Source of the DNA: Brachybacterium aquaticum
GTDB taxonomy: Bacteria; Actinomycetota; Actinomycetes; Actinomycetales; Dermabacteraceae
Direction of reading: 5' to 3'
DNA length: 64,000 bases
Assembly: GCF_014204755.1 (NCBI RefSeq)
Contig: NZ_JACHLZ010000001.1
Coordinates: forward strand, 1,612,001-1,676,000
In this document: in pieces, positions 35,496 through 44,236 of the stretch
Layout of the letters: each line of letters opens with the position of its first letter
How positions within the stretch are numbered: the first letter of the stretch is position 1
Program-made: the position numbers and the translations under genes
The notes under the pieces: generated by a model
Told to the model about the DNA's origin: nothing
The model's input: only the letters and a program-made list of their open reading frames with translations
Database searches by the model: none

Positions 35496-35522
35496 AACGC
35501 CGGGCGGGGCGGGATCATTCCC
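35496..35522 (-). promoter_or_regulatory. SigR/SigH-type promoter of thioredoxin
   Basis: On the minus strand GGGAAT (35522-35517) and GTT (35498-35496) are separated by exactly 18 bases, the consensus spacing of SigR promoters that drive thioredoxin genes in other actinobacteria. Confidence 0.75.
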
Positions 35523-35558
35523 ACCCCGCACGGATGTGACTCAGGTCATCGCGGAGGG

Positions 35559-35606
35559 GCGTCAGCGCGGGAATCAGCCCGCGCGTCAGCGCAGGCGTCA
35601 GTCCTT
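35559..35606 (-). repeat. 12-bp tandem repeat spanning the hisS stop codon
   Basis: Four 12-bp units (35559-35570, 35571-35582, 35583-35594, 35595-35606), each with TCAG on the plus strand, that is CTGA in the hisS direction. The unit nearest hisS supplies its stop. Confidence 0.75.
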
Positions 35607-36971
35607 CGCCGCGGAGTCCTCCGCCTCGCTCCCGAGGATCCGCACCACGCGGTCCTCCGCCGGGGGCTCCCAGGTCGCGGCGTCGGCCGGGACCTGCTCG
35701 CCGCTGCGGATGTCCTTGACCTCGTCGGCGACGCCGTCGGTGCCGGGGAACCAGATGAAGGGGATGCCGCGGCGGTCGGCGTAGCGGATCTGCTTGCCGA
35801 ACTTCGCGGCCGTCGGCGCGACCTCGCAGGCGATGCCGCGGCGGCGCAGCTGCCGGGCCGCCTCGTCGCTCGCCCCGCGGTGCTGCTCATCGGCGACGGA
35901 GACCAGCACGCAGGTGGGCACCGGGCGGGAGGGCTTGGCGAGACCGGCCGAGAGCAGGCGGGAGACCAGGCGCGACAGCCCGATGGACAGGCCCACGCCC
36001 GGGTAGGTGTGGCGGTTGTCCGAGGCGAGGGAGTCGTAGCGGCCGCCGGAGCAGATCGAGCCGAGGGACTCGTGGCCGGTCACGAAGGTCTCGAAGACGG
36101 TGCCGGTGTAGTAATCCAGACCTCGGGCGATGGACAGGTCCGCGACGACCACGCCCGGGACCGCGGCCTCGACGCGCTCGATGACGGCGGTGAGCTCGGC
36201 GATGCCCTGCTCGACCATCTCGCCGTTGCCGCCGAGCGCCCGGACCTGGTCGGCGAAGGAGGCGTCACGGGTGCGGATGGAGGCGAAGGCGAGGGCGGCC
36301 TCGGCCTGCTCCTCGCTCGCGCCGGCCTCCTCGCGCAGCAGGGCGCGCACGGCGTCGGCCCCGATCTTGGGGAGCTTGTCGAGGCTGCGCAGCACGGCCG
36401 CATTGTCCTCGAGCCCGAGGGAGCGGAAGAACCCCTCGGACAGGCGCCGGGTGTTGGCATGGATGGTGAAGGCGGGCAACGGCAGACGGTCGAGGATCTC
36501 GGCCATGACCACCGCGACCTCGGCCTCGATGTGGCCCGGGAGGGTGTCCTGGCCGATCACGTCGAGATCGGCCTGGTAGAACTCGCGGAAGCGGCCGTCC
36601 TGGGGGCGCTCGCCGCGCCACACCTTCTGGATCTGGAAGCGGCGCAGCGGGAAGGCGAGGTCGTTCTGGTGCTCGAGCACGTACCGCGCGAGCGGGACGG
36701 TGAGGTCGAAGTGCAGGCCGAGCGTGCGCGAGGGATCGCTGCTCTCGCCGTCGGCGTCGTCCTCCGCATGCAGGCGCCGCAGGACGTACACCTCCTTGTC
36801 GATCTCGCCCTTGCGCAGCATCTGCTCGAGCGGCTCGACCGCGCGCGTCTCGATGCCGGAGAACCCGTGCAGCTCGGCGACCTCCCGGAACACGTCGATC
36901 ACGTGCTGCTCGACGAGGCGCTCTGCGGGCAGCCACTCCGGGAATCCTGACAGGGCGGCGATCTTCGCCAT
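35598..36971 (-). CDS. hisS: Histidyl-tRNA synthetase
   Basis: A class II synthetase of 457 residues. Motif 1 surrounds the RAVEPLEQML stretch, motif 2 is VWRGERPQDGRFREFYQADL, the HisA signature is ARGLDYYTGTVFE and motif 3 is YPGVGLSIGLSRLV. The C-terminal anticodon-binding domain covers about 355-440. AGAAGGAA lies ten bases before the ATG at 36971; a GTG three codons upstream is too close to it. The order relA-DUF349-hisS-aspS resembles Rv2583c-Rv2572c. Confidence 0.96.
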   Translation of the reverse strand: MAKIAALSGFPEWLPAERLVEQHVIDVFREVAELHGFSGIETRAVEPLEQMLRKGEIDKEVYVLRRLHAEDDADGESSDPSRTLGLHFDLTVPLARYVLEHQNDLAFPLRRFQIQKVWRGERPQDGRFREFYQADLDVIGQDTLPGHIEAEVAVVMAEILDRLPLPAFTIHANTRRLSEGFFRSLGLEDNAAVLRSLDKLPKIGADAVRALLREEAGASEEQAEAALAFASIRTRDASFADQVRALGGNGEMVEQGIAELTAVIERVEAAVPGVVVADLSIARGLDYYTGTVFETFVTGHESLGSICSGGRYDSLASDNRHTYPGVGLSIGLSRLVSRLLSAGLAKPSRPVPTCVLVSVADEQHRGASDEAARQLRRRGIACEVAPTAAKFGKQIRYADRRGIPFIWFPGTDGVADEVKDIRSGEQVPADAATWEPPAEDRVVRILGSEAEDSAAKD

Positions 36972-37101
36972 GCGGTGCACTTCCTTCTGGGTCGTCGGCA
37001 GGGCCGGGAGCCATTATCCCCCGTCCCGTGCGGGCCGCGTGGACGGCCGCCCCCGCCGCTCGCCGACGACGGACCGGGCGATCCCTGCGGCCGCGCCGCT
37101 G

Positions 37102-37107
37102 TAGAGT
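37102..37107 (+). promoter_or_regulatory. -10 element of the DUF349 gene
   Basis: TAGAGT is the only good -10 in the 243-bp divergent region between hisS and the DUF349 gene; it would give a leader of about 100 nt before the GTG at 37215. Confidence 0.4.
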
Positions 37108-37214
37108 TCCGTGACGTGGTCGACCCGACACCCGGGACGGCCGCCGCAAATTGCCCGGCCGCCCTGTGGCGGCAGTGTCCCGCCCTGCAGCGGATCCCTT
37201 CGAAGGAGCTCACC

Positions 37215-38912
37215 GTGAGCGAGTCCGAGACTCCCCTCCCCGCCTCGACCCCCGCCGACCCGGCGACCGCGCCGAGCGACGAGGCCGCCGTCGCGCAGTC
37301 CTCCGACCCGGTCGCGGACCCGGCCCCCCAGAGCCCGGCGCCCGAGGAGGCGGCCGACGAAGCTCCCGCGGCCGACGAGGTTCCCGCGGCGGAGGAAGCG
37401 CCCGCGACCGAGGAAGCGCCTGCGGCCGACGCGACTCCGTCGGCCGGTTCCGACGAGGAGTCCGCGTCGGCCAATTCCGCGCCCGCTGAAGCCGCACCCG
37501 CAGAGGCGGCGCCCGCCGCCGCGAAGCCGACCCCGCGCGCTCCCGGCGCGCCGCGCCCCCGCCCGGCCGCGCCCTCCCCCGCCGCGCTCGCCGCGAAGAA
37601 GCCCAGTGCCGCGCTGCTGCCGGTCGCCCCGCCGGTCACCGAGTACGACCCCGAGCAGATCGCCGCGGCGAAGGCCTTCGGTGCGGTCGCCGAGGACGGC
37701 TCCGTCACCGTGCAGGACGGCACCCAGGTGCGCACCATCGGCACGTCCACCGAGGCGGACCACGACGCGGCGCTCGAGCCCTTCGCGAAGGCCTATCTGG
37801 ACCTGGTCGCGTTCCTGGATCTCACCCAGACCACGCTGAACGCTCCCGAGCACACCCAGAACGAGCTCAACCGTCTGCTCGAGAACCTGCGCAAGAACAT
37901 GAAGGAGCCGCAGGTCGTCGGCGACATCCCGGCGCTGCGCGCTCGCGCGGCCGAGCTGCGCGAGCAGGCCAAGGAGAAGATCCGCGCCCTCGAGGCGAAG
38001 CGGGCCGAGGGTCGCGAGGCCGCGACCCAGCGCCGCACCGAGTTCGTGGAGTCCATCGAGGCGCTGGTCGCCACCGATCCCGAGCAGCTCTCCTGGAAGA
38101 GCGCCGGGGAGACCATGCGCCAGATGGTGCCGACCTGGAAGCAGATGCAGTCCGAGGACGTCGCCCTGGACCGGCCCACCGAGGAGGCGCTGTGGAAGCG
38201 GCTCTCGACGGCCCGCGCCTCCTTCGACCGCATGCGCAAGCAGTTCTTCTCCCAGCTCGACGAGCGCCACGGCGAGGCCGCCAAGGTCAAGGAGGAGCTG
38301 ATCGCCCGCGCCGAGGCGATGCAGGACTCCACCGACTGGGGCCCCACGGTCCGCGCCTACAAGGACCTCATGGACGAGTGGCGCAATGCCCCGCGCGGCA
38401 GCCGCAAGAAGGACGACGCCCAGTGGAAGCGGTTCAAGGCCGCCCAGGACGCGTTCTTCCAGGCCCGCAACGCCGACCTCCACGAGACAGAGGCGGAGCA
38501 GCGCAAGAACCTCGAGGCCAAGGAGGCCCTGCTGGTCGAGGCTGAGGCCATCGACCCGGGCACGGACCTCGAGGGCGCGAAGAAGGCGCTGCGCTCGGTC
38601 CAGGACCGCTGGGAGGAGGCCGGCAAGGTGCCGCGCGGGGACATGCGCCGCGTCGACGACCGCCTCCGCGCCGTGGAGCGGGCGGTGAAGGACGCCGAGC
38701 AGGCCGAGTGGCGCCGCACCGATCCGCGGACCAAGGCCCGCGTCGAGGGCGCGTCCTCGCAGCTGCACTCCGCGATCGCCTCGTACGAAGAGGCGCTCGA
38801 GAAGGCCCGCGCCGGCGGCGATCCGAAGAAGATCGCCGAGGCCGAGGCCGCGCTCGAAGCCCGCAAGGAGTGGCTGGCCGTCATCGAGCGCTCCGCCCGC
38901 GACCTGGGCTGA
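37215..38912 (+). CDS. DUF349 protein
   Basis: A 565-residue protein of unknown function, conserved next to relA in actinobacteria. The first 135 residues are an Ala/Pro/Glu-rich disordered head with repeated pentapeptide-like words (APAADEVPAAEEAPATEEAP). The remainder is helical and contains several DUF349 repeats, seen as W-containing units (WGPTVRAYKDLMDEWRNAP, WKRFKAAQDAFFQARNADLH, RWEEAGKVPRGDMRRVDDRL). GAAGGAG lies before the GTG. No enzyme motif is visible. Confidence 0.9.
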   Translation: MSESETPLPASTPADPATAPSDEAAVAQSSDPVADPAPQSPAPEEAADEAPAADEVPAAEEAPATEEAPAADATPSAGSDEESASANSAPAEAAPAEAAPAAAKPTPRAPGAPRPRPAAPSPAALAAKKPSAALLPVAPPVTEYDPEQIAAAKAFGAVAEDGSVTVQDGTQVRTIGTSTEADHDAALEPFAKAYLDLVAFLDLTQTTLNAPEHTQNELNRLLENLRKNMKEPQVVGDIPALRARAAELREQAKEKIRALEAKRAEGREAATQRRTEFVESIEALVATDPEQLSWKSAGETMRQMVPTWKQMQSEDVALDRPTEEALWKRLSTARASFDRMRKQFFSQLDERHGEAAKVKEELIARAEAMQDSTDWGPTVRAYKDLMDEWRNAPRGSRKKDDAQWKRFKAAQDAFFQARNADLHETEAEQRKNLEAKEALLVEAEAIDPGTDLEGAKKALRSVQDRWEEAGKVPRGDMRRVDDRLRAVERAVKDAEQAEWRRTDPRTKARVEGASSQLHSAIASYEEALEKARAGGDPKKIAEAEAALEARKEWLAVIERSARDLG

Positions 38913-38940
38913 GCCGCCCGACCTCCCGCGACCTACCCTC

Positions 38941-38983
38941 CACAGCGCCCCGCCCGTCCACAACGGACCGGCGGGGCGCTGTG
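38941..38983 (+). terminator. Terminator after the DUF349 gene
   Basis: Outer arms CACAGCGCCCCGCC (38941-38954) and its complement (38970-38983) enclose a smaller inner hairpin. Confidence 0.82.
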
Positions 38984-38989
38984 CAGCGG

Positions 38990-39001
38990 TACGGTCGGGT
39001 G
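38990..39001 (+). promoter_or_regulatory. Leaderless promoter of the AbiEi-like gene
   Basis: TACGGT (38990-38995) ends six bases before the ATG at 39002. Confidence 0.55.
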
Positions 39002-39814
39002 ATGAACGTCACGGACCCTCGCGCCACAGACCCGCCGTTCCTCGGCCCGGCAGAGACCGGCCCCGTCGGCCCCGCCGCGGTCGCCCCGCTGCGCTCGATC
39101 GGCCTGTGCGCGGCCTGGTCGCATCATGCCGCCGAGATCGCCGTCGGGATCGGCGCCCATCTCGAGCGCCTCGAGGAGACGCCGACGACGGTGGGGATGC
39201 TCGCCGACGGGGTCGTGGTGCGGATCCTGCCCGGCGTCTTCCTGCCCCCGGACCTGCTGGGCAGCGCGGTGGAGCGGGCCCTCGCGATCGGCTGCGCGCT
39301 CGGCGAGCACCTGCAGTCCCATCACGTGGTCTCCGGGACCTCCGCCGCCTGGGTGCTCCTGGGCGGGCATCCGTCACTGCCGCTCGAGCTGCTCTCCCCC
39401 GCCCACCGCGGGCGCGTGGCGGGAGTCGTGCTGCGCCATGCACGGCTCGCCCCCGGGGAGATCGACACCCTCGGCGGGGCCCCGGTGACCACGCCGCGGC
39501 GCACCGCCACCGACCTTCTGCGCTTCGCCCCGGAGCCGCTCGCAGGAGCTCTGCTGCGCGCCCTGATCGAGGCTGCCCTCGTGGAGGAGGGCGAGATCGC
39601 CGCCTCGCTGGAGGGGATGTACCGCCATCCGGGGGTGCACGCCGCCAGGGAGAGGCTGGAGCGCATCCTCGAGGACGAGGAGCAGTGGCCCCCTCAGAGG
39701 CGGTGGCCGCAGGTGACGGCCTGGGACGTGGCAGGGCGTCCTCGACTGATCCGCGACCAGGACGTGCCCTCGGGCCGGCCCCAGCGCCTGGTGGCGGGCC
39801 TCAGCTCGCGGTGA
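39002..39814 (+). CDS. AbiEi-like/DUF559-related protein
   Basis: A 270-residue protein resembling actinobacterial proteins annotated as type IV antitoxin AbiEi family: VVRILPGVFLPPDLLG, LQSHHVVSGTSAAWVLLG and GGAPVTTPRRTATDLLRFAP are the recurring blocks. The C-terminal nuclease-like half of DUF559 members is not evident. No AbiEii-type nucleotidyltransferase toxin is adjacent, so an antitoxin role is doubtful. The last 14 bases overlap the 3' end of relA on the opposite strand, with no terminator between them. Confidence 0.6.
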   Translation: MNVTDPRATDPPFLGPAETGPVGPAAVAPLRSIGLCAAWSHHAAEIAVGIGAHLERLEETPTTVGMLADGVVVRILPGVFLPPDLLGSAVERALAIGCALGEHLQSHHVVSGTSAAWVLLGGHPSLPLELLSPAHRGRVAGVVLRHARLAPGEIDTLGGAPVTTPRRTATDLLRFAPEPLAGALLRALIEAALVEEGEIAASLEGMYRHPGVHAARERLERILEDEEQWPPQRRWPQVTAWDVAGRPRLIRDQDVPSGRPQRLVAGLSSR

Positions 39815-42275
39815 GCGGTGCCCCTGCGCCGACGGGCTTGCCGTCGGCCGTCACCCGGTAGACGTCGTAGACCCCCTCGACGCGCCGCACCTGGGCGAGC
39901 ACGGCCTGGAGGTGGGACGGCTCGGCGAGCTCGAAGGAGAAGAACGTCATGGCCAGGCGATCGGTGTTCGACTGCGCGGAGGCCGAGTGCAGATTCACCT
40001 GCTGCTCGGAGATCACCAGCGCCAGGTCGGTGAGCAGGCGGGGCCGGTCCAGCGCCTCGACCTTGATGTGCACGAGATAGGCGGTGCTGTGGCGCCCGGA
40101 CCACTTCACCTCGACCATGCGATCGGGCTGCTGCTCCTGGAGCTGCTGGGCGTTGGAGCAGCTGGTGTGGTGCACCGAGATCCCGGAGCCGCGGGTGATG
40201 AACCCGATGATCGGGTCGCCCGGCACCGGGGCGCAGCATTTGGCGAGCTTCACCCACAGGTCGGAGTGGCCCTCGACGATGACCCCCTGATCGGTCTCCG
40301 AGGTGTGCCGTTCCGCGCGGCTCGCCCGCGGACGGACCTTGGAGGGCAGTGTGATCTCGGCGAGATCCTCCTCGGCCCCGTCGGAGCCGCCGAATGAGGC
40401 GCGCAGCTTCTCGACGACGTGCTGGGCGCCGGTGTGGCCCTCGCCGATCGAGGTGTACAGCGCATCGACCGAGGAGAGGTTCAGGTCCGAGGCGACGGTG
40501 GCGAGGGTGTCGTGCGTGAGCAGGCGCCGCATCGGCAGGTCCTGGCGGCGGATCGCTTTGGCGAGCTCCTCCTTGCCCCGCTCGAGCGCCTCCTCGCGGC
40601 GCTCCTTGGAGAACCACTGGCGGATCTTGGAGCGCGCCCGCGGGGACTTCACGAACCCGAGCCAGTCGCGGCTGGGTCCCGCCTCGGGGGACTTCGAGGT
40701 GAACACCTCGACCACGTCGCCGGTCGACAGGGTCGACTCCAGCGAGACCAGACGCCCGTTCACACGCGCGCCGATGGTGCGGTGACCCACCTCGGTGTGC
40801 ACCGAGTACGCGAAGTCCACCGGGGTGGAGCCCTGCGGCAGGGCGAGCACGTCCCCCTTCGGGGTGAAGACGTACACCTCCTGCGTGTTGATCTCGAAGC
40901 GCAGCGAGTCCAGGAACTCCCCCGAGTCGGTGGTCTCCTTCTGCCAGTCCATCAGCTGTCGCAGCCACGCGGCGTCGTTGGTGATCGACGCGGTCTCGCC
41001 CCCGCCCTGGGAGCCGGCCATCGCCTTGTATTTCCAGTGCGCGGCGACTCCGTACTCGGCCCGGCGGTGCATCTCCCGGGTGCGGATCTGGATCTCCACC
41101 GGCTTGCCGGTGGGACCGATCACCGTGGTGTGCAGCGACTGGTAGAGGTTGAACTTGGGCAGGGCGATGTAGTCCTTGAACCGGCCCTGCACCGGCGACC
41201 AGCGGGCATGGAGCGTGCCGAGCACGGCGTAGCAGTCCCGCACCGTGTCCACGAGCACCCGCACCCCGACCAGGTCGTAGATGTCGGAGAAGTCGCGGCC
41301 GCGCACGATCATCTTCTGGTAGATCGAGTAGTAGTGCTTGGGTCGGCCGGTGACCTCGGCCTTGATCCTCGCCTTGCGCAGGTCCTCGTTGATCTGGCTG
41401 GAGACGGTGGAGAGGTACTGCTCGCGGGCCGGGGCGTGCTGGGCGACGAGCGAGACGATCTCCTCGTACACCTTGGGGTAGAGCACCTGGAAGGAGCGGT
41501 CCTCCAGCTCCCACTTCATGGTGTTCAGGCCCAGTCGGTGCGCGAGCGGCGCGTAGATCTCGAGGGTCTCCTTGGCCTTGCGCTCGGCGGAGGCGGCCGG
41601 CACGTACTTCCAGGTGCGGGCGTTGTGGAGGCGGTCGGCGAGCTTGATCAGCAGCACGCGCACGTCGCGGCTCATCGCCACGATCATCTTGCGCACGGTC
41701 TCGGCCTGGGCGGCTTCGCCGTAGGTGACCTTGTCCAGCTTGGTGACGCCGTCGACCATCACAGCGATGACCTCGCCGAACTCGCGGCGCAGCTGGTCCA
41801 GGGAGTAGTCGGTGTCCTCGACGGTGTCGTGCAGCAGCGCCGCGGCGACGACGTCCGCCGGGGAGCCGAGCTCGGCGAGGATCGTGGCGACCGATACCGG
41901 GTGGGTGATGTACGGGTCGCCGCTCTTGCGGGTCTGGCCGCGGTGGGCGCGCTCGGCGACGGCGTACGCCTGCCGCACGATCTCGAGGTTCTCCTTCGGG
42001 CTGACCGCCGCCATGGTCTCCAGCAGCGGGGCCAGCAGCGGGTCCACGGCGGAGCCGGAGCGCGGGGAGAAGAAGGACAGCCGGGAGCGGCTGCGCCGCG
42101 GAGCGGGCGAGGGCGTGCGCGCCGGGGCGGGGGTGCGCGGGGAGGCGGCCGGTGCGGAGCCGGCGGAGGCGGCAGCGGGAGTCGCTGCGGCGGGCGGCAC
42201 GGCAGGAGGGCGCAGCTCGGGGTCCGCCGGCGTGAGTCCTCGCCCGGCGGTCTCGGATACGGGATGCTCCTGCAT
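39801..42275 (-). CDS. relA: Bifunctional (p)ppGpp synthetase/hydrolase
   Basis: A long RelA/SpoT homologue of 824 residues controlling the stringent response. A Pro/Ala-rich head (1-75) is followed by the hydrolase HD domain (HDTVED near 149-154, so hydrolysis should be active), the synthetase domain (TGRPKHYYSIYQKM near 310, later AHWKYK), TGS (VYVFTPKGDVLALPQGSTPV), a zinc-finger-like helical region (KLAKCCAPVPGD) and ACT (from about 745). GGGAGG lies nine bases before the ATG at 42275. It is followed by apt in the upstream direction, the usual secDF-apt-relA order. Confidence 0.96.
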   Translation of the reverse strand: MQEHPVSETAGRGLTPADPELRPPAVPPAAATPAAASAGSAPAASPRTPAPARTPSPAPRRSRSRLSFFSPRSGSAVDPLLAPLLETMAAVSPKENLEIVRQAYAVAERAHRGQTRKSGDPYITHPVSVATILAELGSPADVVAAALLHDTVEDTDYSLDQLRREFGEVIAVMVDGVTKLDKVTYGEAAQAETVRKMIVAMSRDVRVLLIKLADRLHNARTWKYVPAASAERKAKETLEIYAPLAHRLGLNTMKWELEDRSFQVLYPKVYEEIVSLVAQHAPAREQYLSTVSSQINEDLRKARIKAEVTGRPKHYYSIYQKMIVRGRDFSDIYDLVGVRVLVDTVRDCYAVLGTLHARWSPVQGRFKDYIALPKFNLYQSLHTTVIGPTGKPVEIQIRTREMHRRAEYGVAAHWKYKAMAGSQGGGETASITNDAAWLRQLMDWQKETTDSGEFLDSLRFEINTQEVYVFTPKGDVLALPQGSTPVDFAYSVHTEVGHRTIGARVNGRLVSLESTLSTGDVVEVFTSKSPEAGPSRDWLGFVKSPRARSKIRQWFSKERREEALERGKEELAKAIRRQDLPMRRLLTHDTLATVASDLNLSSVDALYTSIGEGHTGAQHVVEKLRASFGGSDGAEEDLAEITLPSKVRPRASRAERHTSETDQGVIVEGHSDLWVKLAKCCAPVPGDPIIGFITRGSGISVHHTSCSNAQQLQEQQPDRMVEVKWSGRHSTAYLVHIKVEALDRPRLLTDLALVISEQQVNLHSASAQSNTDRLAMTFFSFELAEPSHLQAVLAQVRRVEGVYDVYRVTADGKPVGAGAPLTAS

Positions 42276-42372
42276 GCACACCTCCCTGGATGGAAGGCCC
42301 CAGTCTACGCGCGGGTCACCGGTGCCACGGCACGGTCCGCCGCGGGCGCGGACGCACTCCGCGCAGCGCCCG

Positions 42373-42417
42373 CGGTTCCGGGCTCAGCGTGTGCAGGCTC
42401 AGCGGTTCCGGGCTCAG
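42373..42417 (-). repeat. 15-bp tandem repeat spanning the apt stop codon
   Basis: Units CGGTTCCGGGCTCAG at 42373-42387 and 42403-42417 are identical; the middle unit 42388-42402 (CGTGTGCAGGCTCAG) keeps the GGCTCAG end. In the apt direction each unit starts CTGAGCC and the first CTGA is the stop. Confidence 0.88.
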
Positions 42418-42980
42418 AGGGTCCAGACCGCGCTGAGCGGCACGCCGGGCAGCTGGTCCCGGCCGCCGAGCCCCTCGAGCTCGATGAGGAAGGAGGCGCC
42501 CAGCAGCTCCACGTCGAAGCGTCGGGTCAGCTCGATCGTCGCCGCAGCCGTGCCGCCGGTGGCGAGCAGGTCGTCGACCACGAGGGTGCGTGCTCCGGCC
42601 GGCAGGGAGTTCTCCGGGATCTGGATCTCGGCGCTGCCGTACTCGAGGTCGTACTTCAGGCCCGCGGGGCGGCCGGGAAGCTTGCCTGCCTTGCGCACCG
42701 GGATGAACCCGGCACCGAGCTCGTAGGCGAGCGGCGCGCCGAGCACGAAGCCGCGCGCCTCGGTGCCCACCACGTACTCGATCCCCTCGGGCAACAGGGT
42801 CGTCCACCAGCGGATCACCGCGCGCAGCGCCGCGGCGTCGCGCAGCAGCGGGGTGATGTCGCGGAACAGCACGCCGGGGGTGGGGAAGTCCGGGTACTCG
42901 GTGATGTGGCTGGTGCGCAGGGCGTCGATCTCAGCGGCCGTGGGAAGCGGCTCGGCGGGGTGCTGCGGAGCGGTCATCAT
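42414..42980 (-). CDS. apt: Adenine phosphoribosyltransferase
   Basis: A purine-salvage enzyme of 188 residues converting adenine and PRPP to AMP. YPDFPTPGVLFRDITPLL is the typical N-terminal block and LVVDDLLATGGTA the PRPP loop. GAGG from the end of secF lies just before two adjacent ATG codons (42980 and 42977); the first is used. It is six bases from the secF stop and so belongs to the secD-secF-apt transcript. Confidence 0.95.
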   Translation of the reverse strand: MMTAPQHPAEPLPTAAEIDALRTSHITEYPDFPTPGVLFRDITPLLRDAAALRAVIRWWTTLLPEGIEYVVGTEARGFVLGAPLAYELGAGFIPVRKAGKLPGRPAGLKYDLEYGSAEIQIPENSLPAGARTLVVDDLLATGGTAAATIELTRRFDVELLGASFLIELEGLGGRDQLPGVPLSAVWTL

Positions 42981-42985
42981 GGTCC

Positions 42986-44236
42986 TCACCTGCCGGTGCG
43001 TCGGCGTCGAGTGGTCCGTCGCGGCTGCTGCCGGACGGGTCGGGGGGAAGCTGCGGAGCGGGCCGACGCGGCGGTCCCCTCGGCCGGGTCCTCCCGCCCT
43101 GCGTCGAGGCCGTCCTCGAGATCGTCGTCGAGATCATCGTCGAACGCGTCCTCGGACGCGTCGTCCCGGCGCCCGTCGGCCCGGTCCTCGTCGGCCCGGC
43201 CCTCGTCGGCCCGGCCCTCGTCGGCCGACGCGCCGGCCGGAGCGAGCGCGCCGTCGGCCCCGCCGCGCCGCGCGCGCAGCACGGAGGCGGTGTGCTCCTT
43301 GATCTCGGGCTCGCGCTTGCGCAGGTCCACCAGGACGCCCGGGGCGAGGAAGATCGAGGAGTAGGTGCCGGCGAGGATGCCGATGAACAGGGCCAGCGAG
43401 ATGTCCTTGAGCGTGCCGGCGCCCAGCAGGAACGCGCCGATGGCGAGGATAGAGCCGATCGGCAGCAGCGCCACTATCGAGGTGTTGATCGAGCGGACCA
43501 GGGTCTGGTTCGCGGCGAGCTCGACGAGGTCCGCGAACGTGCGCCGTCGCTGCGAGGTGAGGTCGGCGGTGTTCTCACGGACCTTGTCGAACACGACGAT
43601 CGTGTCGTACAGCGAGTAGCCCATGACGGTGAGGAAGCCGATCACGGTGCCGGGGGTGATCTCGAAGCCCACCACGCCGTACACGGCCGCGGTGAGGATC
43701 ATGTCGTGCAGCAGCGCGACCATCGCCGCGAGCGAGGACTTCAGGTTGCGGAAGTACAGCGCCATCATCGTCGCGACGAGCACGAGGAAGACGATCACGC
43801 CGCGGGCCATCTTCTGGGTGACGTCGCCGCTCCACACCGGGCCGATGTAGGAGGTGGAGATCGCCTCGGGCGAGACGTCGTAGGCGGCTGCGAGGTCCTC
43901 GGCGAGGGCTGCGGTCTCGGTGGAGTCCAGCTCCTCCGTCTGCACGCGCAGGGTGTCGGCGCCGAGCTGGGTGATCTTGGGCTCGTTGTCGGGCAGGTGC
44001 TCGCGCACCACCTCGCGGGCGGAGGTCTGCTCGGTGTCGGCCACACCCGCGATCTGGAACTCGGACCCGCCGGTGAACTCGATGCCGAGGTTCAGCCCGC
44101 GCACCACGGCGAGGGTGCTGAGGATCAGCACCACGATGATGCTGGCCAGGTACCAGGTGCGCCGGCGGGAGACCAGCGGCAGGATCCGGTGACCGGCGTG
44201 GAGGTCGTTGCCGAACTTGGCGAAGGTGGCGGTCAT
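42986..44236 (-). CDS. secF: Protein translocase subunit SecF
   Basis: A membrane component of SecDF that uses proton motive force to pull exported proteins across the membrane. 416 residues with six helices (first near 27-48, five between about 140 and 320); LGIEFTGGSEFQI is the periplasmic base and GYSLYDTIVVFDKVREN the conserved helix-4 block. After about residue 330 there is a long charged tail with pentapeptide repeats (ADEGRADEGRADEDRADG) and Asp/Arg-rich runs not needed in other SecF proteins. The ATG overlaps the secD stop (ATGA). Confidence 0.95.
   Translation of the reverse strand: MTATFAKFGNDLHAGHRILPLVSRRRTWYLASIIVVLILSTLAVVRGLNLGIEFTGGSEFQIAGVADTEQTSAREVVREHLPDNEPKITQLGADTLRVQTEELDSTETAALAEDLAAAYDVSPEAISTSYIGPVWSGDVTQKMARGVIVFLVLVATMMALYFRNLKSSLAAMVALLHDMILTAAVYGVVGFEITPGTVIGFLTVMGYSLYDTIVVFDKVRENTADLTSQRRRTFADLVELAANQTLVRSINTSIVALLPIGSILAIGAFLLGAGTLKDISLALFIGILAGTYSSIFLAPGVLVDLRKREPEIKEHTASVLRARRGGADGALAPAGASADEGRADEGRADEDRADGRRDDASEDAFDDDLDDDLEDGLDAGREDPAEGTAASARSAASPRPVRQQPRRTTRRRRTGR
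43175..43234 (-). repeat. 15-bp coding repeat in the SecF tail
   Basis: Units at 43175-43189, 43190-43204, 43205-43219 and a partial fourth encode the ADEDR/ADEGR pentapeptides. Confidence 0.85.

Noticed and set aside
35487-35531. Earlier GTG start for thioredoxin
   Set aside because: It lies upstream of the predicted SigR-type transcription start and adds 15 residues without family similarity.
40419-43364. A 981-codon plus-strand frame opposite relA, apt and secF
   Set aside because: It is the shadow of three well-identified minus-strand genes, with low-complexity Val/Gly/His-rich translation and no ribosome site.
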